The position numbers were made by a program, and so were the translations under genes. This document shows, piece by piece, positions 53,291 to 62,035 of a stretch of DNA of 64,000 nt (the first letter of the stretch is position 1; each line of letters opens with the position of its first letter). Under the pieces are notes generated by a model. The model saw only the letters and a program-made list of their open reading frames with translations. It searched no databases and was not told the DNA's origin. This stretch comes from Aldehydirespirator sp965200005 (GTDB lineage: Bacteria > Actinomycetota > Acidimicrobiia > Acidimicrobiales > Aldehydirespiratoraceae): contig OZ241331.1 of assembly GCA_965200005.1 (NCBI GenBank), positions 1,054,001-1,118,000 of the forward strand. Direction: 5' to 3'.

Positions 53291-54838
53291 GTGGCCATTC
53301 CCGCACCCGACTCGCAAGACCTCAGAGCTATTTCTGATCGTTGGGGCTTGCAAATTTCTGATGGAGATCTAGCAATCTTTGAAGCGCTGATTGGCGGCGC
53401 ACTGGGCTCCTACGAACAAGTCGATGCCATGTATCACGCTTCGAAGCCAGCACTACCGGAGCGGCACAGCTACCGACCGGAGCCCGAAGACAACCAACTT
53501 GGTGCCTGGTATGTGCGCTGTGACATCCAGGAATCCAAGGCGGGGCCGCTAGCGGGCAAGACGTTTGCAATCAAGGACAATGCGGCAGTTGCAGGCGTAC
53601 CGATGATGAACGGATCACGCATCGTTGAGGGATACACACCACTGCGTGACGCCACTGTGGTCACGCGCATCCTTGACGCAGGTGGCCGGATCCTGGGCAA
53701 ATCCGCGTGTGAAGACCTGTGTTTCTCGGGTGCCAGCCACACTTGTGCGACCGGCCCGATCCTCAACCCATGGGATCAGCAACGCACCGCAGGTGGTTCC
53801 TCTGGCGGCAGTGGAGCACTTGTCGCTGCCGGTGAGGTGGACATGGCAATCGCCGGCGATCAGGGCGGATCGATTCGCATGCCGTCATCGTGGTGTGGCG
53901 TCGCCGGCCTAAAACCGACATTTGGCCTTGTGCCTTACACGGGCGCATACCCCATCGAGTGGACGATCGACCATCTCGGGCCCGTCGCTCGCAACATTTC
54001 CGACCTAGCCACGTTCCTCACCGTGATCGCCGGGCCCGATGGCAACGATCCCCGTCAGTCAAACGCCCCGTCGGGAGTCGACTACACCGCACAACTCGAC
54101 GATGGCATCGACGGTCTGCGGGCCGGGGTCGTAGCGGAGGGGTTTGGATGGGACGGACTCAGCGATCCCGACGCTGATTCACTTGTCGAATCCGCAGCTA
54201 ATCGTCTCGCCGAAGCCGGTGCGGTAGTCGAGACCGTCTCGATCCCTGAACATCGGGATGCCTTGCACGTGTGGAACGTGATCGCTACCGATGGCGCGAT
54301 GTGGCAGATGATCCGTGGCAACGGTTACGGCATGAACTATCGGGGGCTATTCGATCCCGAACTAATGGAGCAGACACGTCGGGGCTGGCGAGAGAATGCT
54401 CATCTGACGTCGGCAACTCTCAAGTTTGTGATGCTTTGTGCCGACCACGTGTTTGCGCATGCCGGTGGCTCCACTTACGCCCGGGCATCAAATGTCCGAC
54501 CGCAGATCAACGCTGCCGTGGACGCCGCACTTGAGAGCTATGACGTGCTGTGTTACCCGACGCTGCCATTTGCTGCTAAGCGGATCCCTCCCGCCGACGC
54601 ACCAATCGACATCTACGTGGCTCGTGCTCTTGAGATGATCCCCAACACGGCTGTGTCAAACGTCACCGGCAACCCTGATTTGACCATTCCCGTGGCCGGT
54701 GGCAACTCAATGCCGGTCGGGATGAGCATCGTTGGTCGTCAATGGAACGAGGCGACATTGCTTCGAGTCGGGCGAGCCTACGAGAAGTTGGTCGGCGGCT
54801 TCGCACTGTCACCAGCGGCGACGGCAAAGCACGGTTAG
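53291..54838 (+). CDS. amidase (amidase signature family)
   Basis: A 515-residue amidase. The Ser-cisSer-Lys triad is visible: Lys in AGKTFAIKDN (near residue 94) and the Gly/Ser-rich GGSSGGSGALVAAGEVDMAI and DQGGSIRMPSSWCGVAGLKP parts. Long N-terminal helical extension (EQVDAMYHASKPALPERHSY) recalls nitrile-hydratase-linked amidases of Rhodococcus type. It hydrolyses an amide to acid and ammonia. GTG 53291 with AGGGGG 9 nt upstream is preferred; the frame is open to 53156. The nearby transporter and the shared palindrome suggest that it works on an imported amide. Confidence 0.92.
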   Translation: MAIPAPDSQDLRAISDRWGLQISDGDLAIFEALIGGALGSYEQVDAMYHASKPALPERHSYRPEPEDNQLGAWYVRCDIQESKAGPLAGKTFAIKDNAAVAGVPMMNGSRIVEGYTPLRDATVVTRILDAGGRILGKSACEDLCFSGASHTCATGPILNPWDQQRTAGGSSGGSGALVAAGEVDMAIAGDQGGSIRMPSSWCGVAGLKPTFGLVPYTGAYPIEWTIDHLGPVARNISDLATFLTVIAGPDGNDPRQSNAPSGVDYTAQLDDGIDGLRAGVVAEGFGWDGLSDPDADSLVESAANRLAEAGAVVETVSIPEHRDALHVWNVIATDGAMWQMIRGNGYGMNYRGLFDPELMEQTRRGWRENAHLTSATLKFVMLCADHVFAHAGGSTYARASNVRPQINAAVDAALESYDVLCYPTLPFAAKRIPPADAPIDIYVARALEMIPNTAVSNVTGNPDLTIPVAGGNSMPVGMSIVGRQWNEATLLRVGRAYEKLVGGFALSPAATAKHG

Positions 54839-54914
54839 TGAACCGTCTCCCCACCACACAACGCGTGCGTGGTTGACTAGTTGCGGGCTGTCGATCACGA
54901 GGGGTGGGCCGTCG

Positions 54915-56092
54915 ATGGCTAACTCAAACCGACGCCGCCATGTTGACGTCATGAAGCTTGTGGAGTCCGCGGATCGTGAGCGGTTAGCTGACTTGAGCCA
55001 GACGCTGGTCGGGTTTCTTGATCCCGCAGCGCTAGCACAACGGACTGCACTGGATCTGTATCGCCTGCTCGGGCTACCGCTCGTGTCGGTAGCAGTGAGG
55101 GAGAGTTCAACTCATTTCGGGATGCGAGGCTGCATGGTGCGCGCACCGACTTGTTCCGCCAGGTTCAGGTCTCAACAGGCAGGGGTCTCGGTGGCCGGGT
55201 CATGGTCGAGCGCCGACCTGTGGAGGTCACTAGCTATGTGGATGACCCGCGGATTACTAACCACTTCATTGATGTCGTAAATGCTGAGGGTCTAGGTGGC
55301 ATGGTCGCCGTGCCCGTGGAACACGACAACGAACTTGTCGGTCTGATGTATGGCGGTTTGCGTTCTATCGGCTCGATAGGCGACCGGGCAAAACTGGTGC
55401 TCGAACAAGCGGCACGAGATGTAGCACCGATGATGGCCGCCTCGATCCAGGCTGAAGCCACGATCCAGCACTGCGTCGATGCTGAACGTCAGCGTATTGC
55501 GAGTGATTTGCATGATGATGTCGGCCAGCTACTTTTCTCCATCAGCGTTGCAGCACGCCGATTACGTGACGGTGACGAGAACCTCACAGCTGTGGCGACA
55601 TGCATCGAACATCAGGCGCAAGAGGCGGCTCACCGGATGCGTCAGGCATTCAAGGTTCTGGGGCCTAGTTCGTCCAATGAAGCAGTTGCTGCCGTGTTGC
55701 AGCGGGAAGTCGATGACCTAACTGCCAGGTCACCACTGGCCGCTCGCTTTGTGGTCCGGGGCGTCGTGCAACCACTGCCACCACCGGCCGAAGCAGCGTT
55801 GGTGAGTGCAGCCCGCCAGGCTTTCTTCAACATCGAGCAGCACGCTGCAGCGTCACTAGTGATTGCGACGCTTCACTTCGGCGACTCGGAAGTGTCACTG
55901 GTGATTCAAGACGATGGCCGTGGTCTGCCGGATGGCTTCGAGTTGACCGTTGTCCCGCGGGGTGATCAGCACTGGGGACTCGCATCCATTCTGCGCCAGA
56001 CGGAGCGCCAGGGCGGGACGCTTGAAGTTCGCCCCGGCGAAGACGGCGGCACGACCGTGCGGATCACCTTGCCGGTAACGCGTGGTGTCTGA
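54915..56092 (+). CDS. GAF-domain sensor histidine kinase (frameshift)
   Basis: From ATG 54915 the protein begins with RHVDVMKLVESADRERLADL and a GAF-like domain. At GGG 55100-55102 the frame breaks; with one more base it continues FNSFRDARLHGARTDLFRQV. The kinase core has the HisKA_3 box QRIASDLHDDVGQLLFSISV with the phospho-accepting His, and a C-terminal HATPase with QDDGRGLPDGF and GGTTVRITLP. This is a NarX/DesK-type kinase, probably cytoplasmic. The response regulator gene follows after 7 bp. It lies between amidase and transporter, which points to sensing of an amide or of nitrogen status. Confidence 0.78.
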
Positions 56093-56099
56093 GCGATCT

Positions 56100-56761
56100 A
56101 TGGTTAGGCACGCCTTGCCAGCGGCCCCGAAGCTGCGGGCCAGCGTGTTGGTGATCGACGACCATCCGGTAGTGATCGACGGTGTCCGACAATTGCTGGC
56201 GCGTGAGCCGGATCTGTGTTTGGTGGGTCATGCCACCGACGGCGAGGAAGGAGTTCACGCAGCCAAGCAGTTGACGCCCGACATTGTTGTGCTCGACCTG
56301 AAACTTGGCGACAACTTTGCGCCATTTCTGTGTGGCGCGTTGCTGGAAGCGTCGCCGGGTTCAAGGGTGGTGATCACACGGCGTTTGACGACCGGGAGCC
56401 TTTGCGAGCATGCCTCAACGCCGGTGCCGTCGGGATTGTGCTCAAGGATGCGAGCAATCTCGTTGATGCCTTGAGGCGGGTGCTTGCCGGTGAGTTGTAC
56501 GTTGATTCGTCTCTGGTCGAGGATCCTCGAGCCCGGGCCTTACGACTGAACGACACACATGGTCGCTACGAGTCGCTCACGCTGCGTGAGTATGAGGTGC
56601 TTTGCGTGATGGCTTTGGGTCGAACCAGCAAGGAGATCGCCGCGCAGCTGTATCTGGCGGAGAACACCGTGCGCAGTTATGCACAGTCTCTGCTCACCAA
56701 ACTTCATGCCCGCAACCGCATTGAAGCCCTGGCCAGGGCGAGAGAGTTGCGGCTGCTCTAG
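56100..56761 (+). CDS. LuxR/NarL-type response regulator (frameshift)
   Basis: Receiver domain VLVIDDHPVVIDGVRQLLAR with the acidic pair, phospho-acceptor Asp in DIVVLDLKLGD and Lys in GIVLKDAS. At about 56376 the frame breaks after RVVI; one added base gives HTAFDDREPLRACLNAGAVG. The C-terminal HTH is of LuxR type: LTLREYEVLCVMALGRTSKE, IAAQLYLAENTVRSYAQSLL. The partner is the kinase directly upstream. Candidate targets are the GACCTGCA motifs at 56835, 56884 and 53188. ATG 56100 is preferred over a GTG at 56082 that overlaps the kinase gene. Confidence 0.78.
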
Positions 56762-56834
56762 GCAGTTCGTCCATAACGACTGCCGCCGGTTGTGGGATTG
56801 GCGACGGCTGGTGATGCTTCGGCGAGCGTGCCGA

Positions 56835-56899
56835 GACCTGCATTCGCGTGAAGTTGACCTTCAAATTGCCCAAATGGCCCCCTGACCTGCAATTGCGTG
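56835..56899. promoter_or_regulatory. two direct copies of a GACCTGCA-type motif before the transporter operon
   Basis: GACCTGCATTCGCGTG (56835-56850) and GACCTGCAATTGCGTG (56884-56899) lie 49 bp apart, 13 of 16 positions equal. The second shares ACCTGCAATTGC with the palindrome before the amidase. They lie 121-185 bp before the transporter start and just behind the response regulator gene. Confidence 0.65.
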
Positions 56900-57019
56900 T
56901 AACGCAGACAGGAGGCGGCGAGTAGTCCAATTCTGAGCGGATTTGTTGTGGTTTCAAGGACCACCGGATTCGCCCGATCGCGCCGTCGAAAGCCGGCTAG
57001 GCGCCAGTGGACCTGAAGG

Positions 57020-58471
57020 ATGCCCATGAGATCACAACCGACGCACATCCCGAAGCGGAACTCAAGACTGTGGACGAGTCTTGTTGCTATCACATTGACA
57101 TTTGCGCTCGTTGGTGCTGCCTGCGGAGACGATGACAGCGACCACGCCCAAGACGCTTCCACAGGTGCATCTCAAACTGATGAGATGTCGTCAGGCGCCG
57201 AGGATGCGGCGGCCGAAGCTGACGCTGCGGCAGTTGATTCGAGCGATGCAGCCGAGACAAGCGACGATCCGTCAACCGCCGAGGCAGACGCTGATTCTGG
57301 GACAACCGATGAGATGCCGGAAGCAGCAGAGACGATGGAGCCGATCAGGGTCGGCAGCCTGCTAGATGAGACCGGCCCGCTGAGCATCTATGGCACACCC
57401 ATGGCAGACGCGACCCGGCTCGCCATCGCACACATCAATGCCTCTGGTGGCGTACTCGGACGCCAACTCGAGCTTGTGGCGCTCGACTCAAAGTCCGACC
57501 AGAACGAGTACATCGCTGGCGCGGATCAACTGGTCGCCGAGGATCTGGCGGTGGTGCATGCCGGCATCACCAGCGCATCACGAGAGGCGATCCGGCCAAC
57601 CTTCGGCGAGGCAGAACTGCTGTACTTCTACAACGTGTTGTACGAGGGCGGAGTCTGTGATCGCAACACGTTTGTGACTGGGGTTGTTCCCACGCAACAA
57701 CTTCAAGTGCTGATCCCCTGGGCGATCAACAACATCGGGCCGCGCCTTTATGTGCTCGCCGCGGACTACAACTACGGCCAGATTTCAGCCGACTGGGTTC
57801 GTGAGTACGCAGCCGAAGCTGGGGGCGAGATCGTCGGCGAGGACTTCTTCCCGCTCGATGTCGCCGAGTTCGGTACGACAATTTCTGAGATCCAGAGCGC
57901 TGACCCAGATGTCGTGGTTTCAATCCTTGTGGGTGGCGCGCATATGTCGTTCTATAGCCAGTACGCAGCCTCAGGCGCCAATGTTGAGATCCCTGTGGTT
58001 TCTACTTCATTCGGACTCGGCAGCGAGCAGGTCGCACTTGACGCCGCGTCGTCTCAAGGGATCATCGTCGCCTACCCGTACTTTCAGGAACTTGACACTG
58101 AGACCAACGCCTCGTTCACAGCGGCGTGGCACACCGAGTACGGCTCTGACTACCCCTACATCACCGACCTAGCTGTATATGTGTGGGAGGGATGGCATCT
58201 CTGGGCCGAAGCTGTGAACGCTGCCGGAACTCTGGAACGCTCCGCGGTGATCGACCAGCTTGAGAGTGGTGTGAGCTTCGAGAGCCCCAAGGGCGGGGTC
58301 ACTCTCGACGGCCCCTCGCATCACCTGATCCAGCCGGTGAGCCTTGCACGTGCCAACGACAGCAACGGCTTCGATGTCTTCGAGACGTTCGAGAACATCC
58401 CGCCGTCGTTCGAACAGCAAAGCTGTGACCTGATCAATAATCCCACCACGAATGAGCAATTCACTCCGTAG
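57020..58471 (+). CDS. ABC transporter substrate-binding lipoprotein, urea/amide (UrtA/FmdD) type
   Basis: A 483-residue lipoprotein. The signal ends in the lipobox LVGAAC (Cys35), followed by an acidic Asp/Ala/Ser linker (about residues 36-108) that extends it from the membrane. The binding domain begins PIRVGSLLDETGPLSIYGTP and continues with DSKSDQNEYIAGADQLV, GVVPTQQLQVLIPWAINNIG, YVLAADYNYGQISADWVREY and PVVSTSFGLG. These match the branch with UrtA, FmdD and AmiC rather than LivJ. The ligand is probably urea, a short amide or similar. First gene of the transporter operon. Confidence 0.88.
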   Translation: MPMRSQPTHIPKRNSRLWTSLVAITLTFALVGAACGDDDSDHAQDASTGASQTDEMSSGAEDAAAEADAAAVDSSDAAETSDDPSTAEADADSGTTDEMPEAAETMEPIRVGSLLDETGPLSIYGTPMADATRLAIAHINASGGVLGRQLELVALDSKSDQNEYIAGADQLVAEDLAVVHAGITSASREAIRPTFGEAELLYFYNVLYEGGVCDRNTFVTGVVPTQQLQVLIPWAINNIGPRLYVLAADYNYGQISADWVREYAAEAGGEIVGEDFFPLDVAEFGTTISEIQSADPDVVVSILVGGAHMSFYSQYAASGANVEIPVVSTSFGLGSEQVALDAASSQGIIVAYPYFQELDTETNASFTAAWHTEYGSDYPYITDLAVYVWEGWHLWAEAVNAAGTLERSAVIDQLESGVSFESPKGGVTLDGPSHHLIQPVSLARANDSNGFDVFETFENIPPSFEQQSCDLINNPTTNEQFTP

Positions 58472-58541
58472 GAGCGGAAGCTCGGCGGGCAGCGCCAGAC
58501 CAGCTATCAACTAGCAAACCAGCGACCAAACCGGAGCGCCG

Positions 58542-59405
58542 TTGTCAGCGGATCGGCTGTTCAATCTCGGCTTCGACCTAGCGACGGCCATCTCAGTACT
58601 GGTGCTGGTTTCGCTGGGGCTCGCCGTGATCTTCGGCATGCGCCGGGTCATCAATCTTGCCCATGGCGAGTTCATCATGCTGGGAGCGTTCGCCACGCTC
58701 ACCGGGGTGCGAGGTGGGCTCAACATCTGGTTGGCGATGGCACTAGCAGCAGTGGTGGTTGGCGTCTTCGGGATCGTCGTTGAACGACTACTGATCCGAC
58801 GCCTCTATGGAAGGCTCGCCGACACGATGCTGGCGACTTGGGGACTGTCGCTGATCATGGTTCAGGTCATCCAGAACATCTACGGATCCGTCACCGAGAC
58901 GATGGCTGTACCCGTGGGCAACTTCGTTGTAGGCGAATACTCAATGTCGAAATACAGCGCCGTGCTCATGGCAGCAGCCGTCGCCTCGGTCTTGCTGACC
59001 TACCTAATCATGCGACACACCCGCTACGGGCTACTAGCGCGCGCTGCGACACAGTCGTCGACAATGGCTGAAGGGCTGGGTGTCAACACCTCTCGAGTCA
59101 ACATGTGGACGTTTGGTCTGGGTTCGGCTCTCGCGGGTGCTGCAGGTGCATTGCTGGCACCCGTAGTTGGGGTCATCCCAACAATGGGTCAGATCTATGT
59201 AGCCCGATCATTCATGACGGTAATTGTCGGCGGGCCGTCATTTCTGGTGGGAAGCGTGTCATCTGGCGGTTTGCTGGGATTCATCGAGAATGTTGGCACG
59301 AACTGGTTCACACCAGTGATCGGTCAAGCCATGCTCTTGATAGCGGCAATCGTGATCTTGCGGTTCTGGCCTCGAGGCTTGACCGGTACCGGCATGCTGC
59401 GATGA
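58542..59405 (+). CDS. ABC transporter permease, LivH/UrtB type
   Basis: A 287-residue permease with about eight helices. FGMRRVINLAHGEFIMLGAF near residue 29 is the signature of LivH/UrtB proteins, and the EAA-like loop region ATQSSTMAEGLGVNTSRVNM is in place. The start TTG 58542 has CGGAG 5 nt upstream. ATGA overlap with the fused permease-ATPase gene gives close coupling. It forms the channel with the next protein. Confidence 0.92.
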   Translation: MSADRLFNLGFDLATAISVLVLVSLGLAVIFGMRRVINLAHGEFIMLGAFATLTGVRGGLNIWLAMALAAVVVGVFGIVVERLLIRRLYGRLADTMLATWGLSLIMVQVIQNIYGSVTETMAVPVGNFVVGEYSMSKYSAVLMAAAVASVLLTYLIMRHTRYGLLARAATQSSTMAEGLGVNTSRVNMWTFGLGSALAGAAGALLAPVVGVIPTMGQIYVARSFMTVIVGGPSFLVGSVSSGGLLGFIENVGTNWFTPVIGQAMLLIAAIVILRFWPRGLTGTGMLR

Positions 59406-61306
59406 AACCGGGCTCCAGGTTGACGCAATTGTCGCGGGCGACTTCAGGCAGAGCCGGCACATCAACTCCTGCTGTGAGCCCACGAGCCGACCTCGCTGGT
59501 GCCGCTGTTGTGTTTGGTGCGGCCGCGATCTTGGGCAACTGGGTTGAGGAGTTCACGGCATTTGAGTGGTCGCTCTGGGCTGTGCAAGTGATCCTGGCGC
59601 TGTCGCTGACCCTCGTGTGGGGATACGGAGGAATCTTCAGCCTGGGCCAGGCCGCCATCTATGGAGTCGGTGGCTACACCTACGGCTTCTGGGCAATCAA
59701 CCTTGCAGATAACACCGGTGAGACCTTGACTGCGGTTGTTGTTGCGGTAGTAGTCGGTGCTGGTTTGGCAGCGTTGCTGGGCTATTTCATGTTCTACGGC
59801 AACGTGAACGACGTGTACGTGGCGATCATCACGCTGGCGACAAGCCTCGTGCTGTTCGCTTTCGTGAACTCAACGTCGGGCCGTTCCTACAGGATTGGTG
59901 ATGCGCCCTTTGGTGGTTACAACGGCATGCCGCGCATACGCCGCATCACCTGGCGGTTACCAGCAGGAAGCAGTCACGAGCTAACCCGAACTCAGTTCTT
60001 CCTGGTGTGTGTGGCGCTGGGGTTGCTGATTGCATTGGCAATCAGGTGGCTGGGTCGCCGACCGTTTGGACGGATCGCCATGGCATTGCAACAGAACGAG
60101 TTACGCGCTGGGCTGCTCGGCTACGACGTGAGGGCATTCAAGCTGGGGTTATTCACGTTGGGCGGCGCGATCGCCGCGCTCGGCGGGGCACTGTTTGCAG
60201 CTTGGGGCCGTTTCATGAGCCCGACCGTTTTCTCGCTCACTCCCGCAGCGCTAGTCGTCATCTGGGTTCTTGTCGGGGGTCGCAGCAGCGTTGCGGGAGC
60301 CTTCGTGGGAGTCATCGTCGTCAAGGGGTTCTCGGCCTGGTTTGGTGGTGCCAGCGGCGACAACGAACCGATCGTGCTCGGTGTGATACTCATCGGCATC
60401 GTGCTGGCACTACCGGGCGGGATTGTTGCGAGTGTCAGCCGCTTGAACCTTGCTCGTCGTTTGCGCGCCCGGCTGTCGCAGCAACCAGCCGCCTGCACCG
60501 CAAAAGCGTCGGATTCTCAAGTGGACGCTGCTACTCAGTCACCTGAGGGTGAAGGTTCAGACGACTCGTCGCGCCCAAAACGTCAGATCTCTGCAGATGC
60601 GGTCACCAAGACATTTGGGGGCCTAGCAGCGGTACATGATGTGACGTTGCAGTTCCCGCGTCGTGGTGTGTCGTGTCTGATCGGCCCAAACGGGGCCGGA
60701 AAGAGCACGTTCTTGGATCTGCTTTCAGGCCGTCAGCGCCCCACTTCGGGACGGGTGAAACTTGACGATGACGATCTCACAACTGTCCCGCCTTTCTTGC
60801 GGGCACGCCATGGTGTCGGCATCAAGCTGCAGGTCGCCTCGATCTTTGAGTCGCTGTCGGTGCGTGAGAATCTCTGGCTTGCCTGCTACTCGGTGCCCCG
60901 AGATGTCGCGGAAGCCGATTGGCGCGCCACACAACTGTTGGACTGGCTGGACTTGCGTGCCGAGGCAGAAAACATGGCGAGCGAGCTATCGCACGGTCAA
61001 AAGCAGTGGCTTGAGATCGGCATGGTCATCGCCACTCGCCCCTCGGTGGTGCTGCTTGACGAGCCAACCGCGGGGATGACGGCCGACGAAACCGCTCGCA
61101 CCGCCGCCATCGTCACCGAACTCGGCGAACAGGCCTGCGTCATCGTGGTGGAGCACGACATGGACTTCGTGAGGCGGCTCGACGCGCCAATCACAGTGCT
61201 CGCCATGGGATCGGTGCTCGCTCAAGGCAGATTTGCGGAACTTTCTCGTGACGAACGAGTCATCGACACTTATCTCAGCTCGAGTCGCCAGCAGGCAGGC
61301 GCCTAG
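59402..61306 (+). CDS. fused ABC transporter permease (LivM/UrtC) and ATPase (LivG/UrtD)
   Basis: A 634-residue fusion. Residues about 30-350 are a LivM/UrtC permease (LTLVWGYGGIFSLGQAAIYG, AIRWLGRRPFGRIAMALQQN). A charged linker (about 355-395) follows, then an ATPase domain with Walker A GPNGAGKST, signature LSHGQKQWLEIG and Walker B VVLLDEPTAGM. LSHGQKQWLEIG is the UrtD form of the signature. ATG 59402 overlaps the permease stop; the longer upstream frame only overlaps that gene. Such fusions occur in some actinobacteria, while separate genes are the rule. Confidence 0.93.
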   Translation: MKPGSRLTQLSRATSGRAGTSTPAVSPRADLAGAAVVFGAAAILGNWVEEFTAFEWSLWAVQVILALSLTLVWGYGGIFSLGQAAIYGVGGYTYGFWAINLADNTGETLTAVVVAVVVGAGLAALLGYFMFYGNVNDVYVAIITLATSLVLFAFVNSTSGRSYRIGDAPFGGYNGMPRIRRITWRLPAGSSHELTRTQFFLVCVALGLLIALAIRWLGRRPFGRIAMALQQNELRAGLLGYDVRAFKLGLFTLGGAIAALGGALFAAWGRFMSPTVFSLTPAALVVIWVLVGGRSSVAGAFVGVIVVKGFSAWFGGASGDNEPIVLGVILIGIVLALPGGIVASVSRLNLARRLRARLSQQPAACTAKASDSQVDAATQSPEGEGSDDSSRPKRQISADAVTKTFGGLAAVHDVTLQFPRRGVSCLIGPNGAGKSTFLDLLSGRQRPTSGRVKLDDDDLTTVPPFLRARHGVGIKLQVASIFESLSVRENLWLACYSVPRDVAEADWRATQLLDWLDLRAEAENMASELSHGQKQWLEIGMVIATRPSVVLLDEPTAGMTADETARTAAIVTELGEQACVIVVEHDMDFVRRLDAPITVLAMGSVLAQGRFAELSRDERVIDTYLSSSRQQAGA

Positions 61307-62008
61307 ATGCTGACGCTGAAGGGTTTGCGGGCCGGATACCGCTCCACGCCCGTACTTCAGGGCGTCGACCTTGAGATTGGCTCTGCTGAGTGTGCGGCCG
61401 TACTAGGGCGCAACGGCGCAGGCAAAACGACGCTGATGCGTGCCATCAGTGGCTCTATCGGCTGTACTGGCGGATCGATCACGTTCGCCGGCACCAACCT
61501 CATGCCTCTGAAGGCCCACCAGAGAGCGCGGCTAGGTATCTCGCATGTGCCTCAAGGTCGGGACATCTTCTGCAAGCTCACCGTGCTTGAGAATCTGCGA
61601 GTGCCGCTAGCGGCTCGAGGCGAGCGGAGTTCGGCACCACTCGAGCGGGTGCTTGAAGACTTCCCGATGCTGGCACAGCGTCTGCGGGCGCGAGGTGGAA
61701 CCCTCTCCGGTGGGCAGCAACAACTTTTGGCGCTGGCTCGGGCAATGGTTACCGAGCCGCGGCTGCTGTTACTTGATGAGCCGTCCGAGGGCATTCAACC
61801 GTCGGTTGTTGACGAGATTGCAGCTGTGATTCGACGCCTAAACGCTCGCCGCAACGTTGCCGTACTGGTGGTTGAGCAGAATCTGGACTTCGCGGCTCAG
61901 GTTGCGGCTCGCAGTCTCATCATGCAAAAAGGTGAGATCATCTCGGAAGTGTCCACATCGCAACTTCGAGCCGATCGCCAGCTCCAGAAGAGACATCTGG
62001 CCCTATAG
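61307..62008 (+). CDS. ABC transporter ATPase, LivF/UrtE type
   Basis: A 233-residue ATPase. Walker A is GRNGAGKTTLM (near residue 36), signature LSGGQQQLLALARAM, Walker B LLLLDEPSEGIQPS, and H-loop-type VVEQNLDF. EGIQPS is typical of UrtE. It begins at ATG directly after the stop of the fused gene (no gap) and pairs with the ATPase domain there. The four genes thus make a complete importer. Confidence 0.93.
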   Translation: MLTLKGLRAGYRSTPVLQGVDLEIGSAECAAVLGRNGAGKTTLMRAISGSIGCTGGSITFAGTNLMPLKAHQRARLGISHVPQGRDIFCKLTVLENLRVPLAARGERSSAPLERVLEDFPMLAQRLRARGGTLSGGQQQLLALARAMVTEPRLLLLDEPSEGIQPSVVDEIAAVIRRLNARRNVAVLVVEQNLDFAAQVAARSLIMQKGEIISEVSTSQLRADRQLQKRHLAL

Positions 62009-62035
62009 GAATCATCTGAGACGAGGAGCAGACAC

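Noticed and set aside
59105..59401. Longer N-terminus of the permease-ATPase fusion
   Set aside because: Lies wholly in the preceding permease gene; the ATGA start at 59402 fits.
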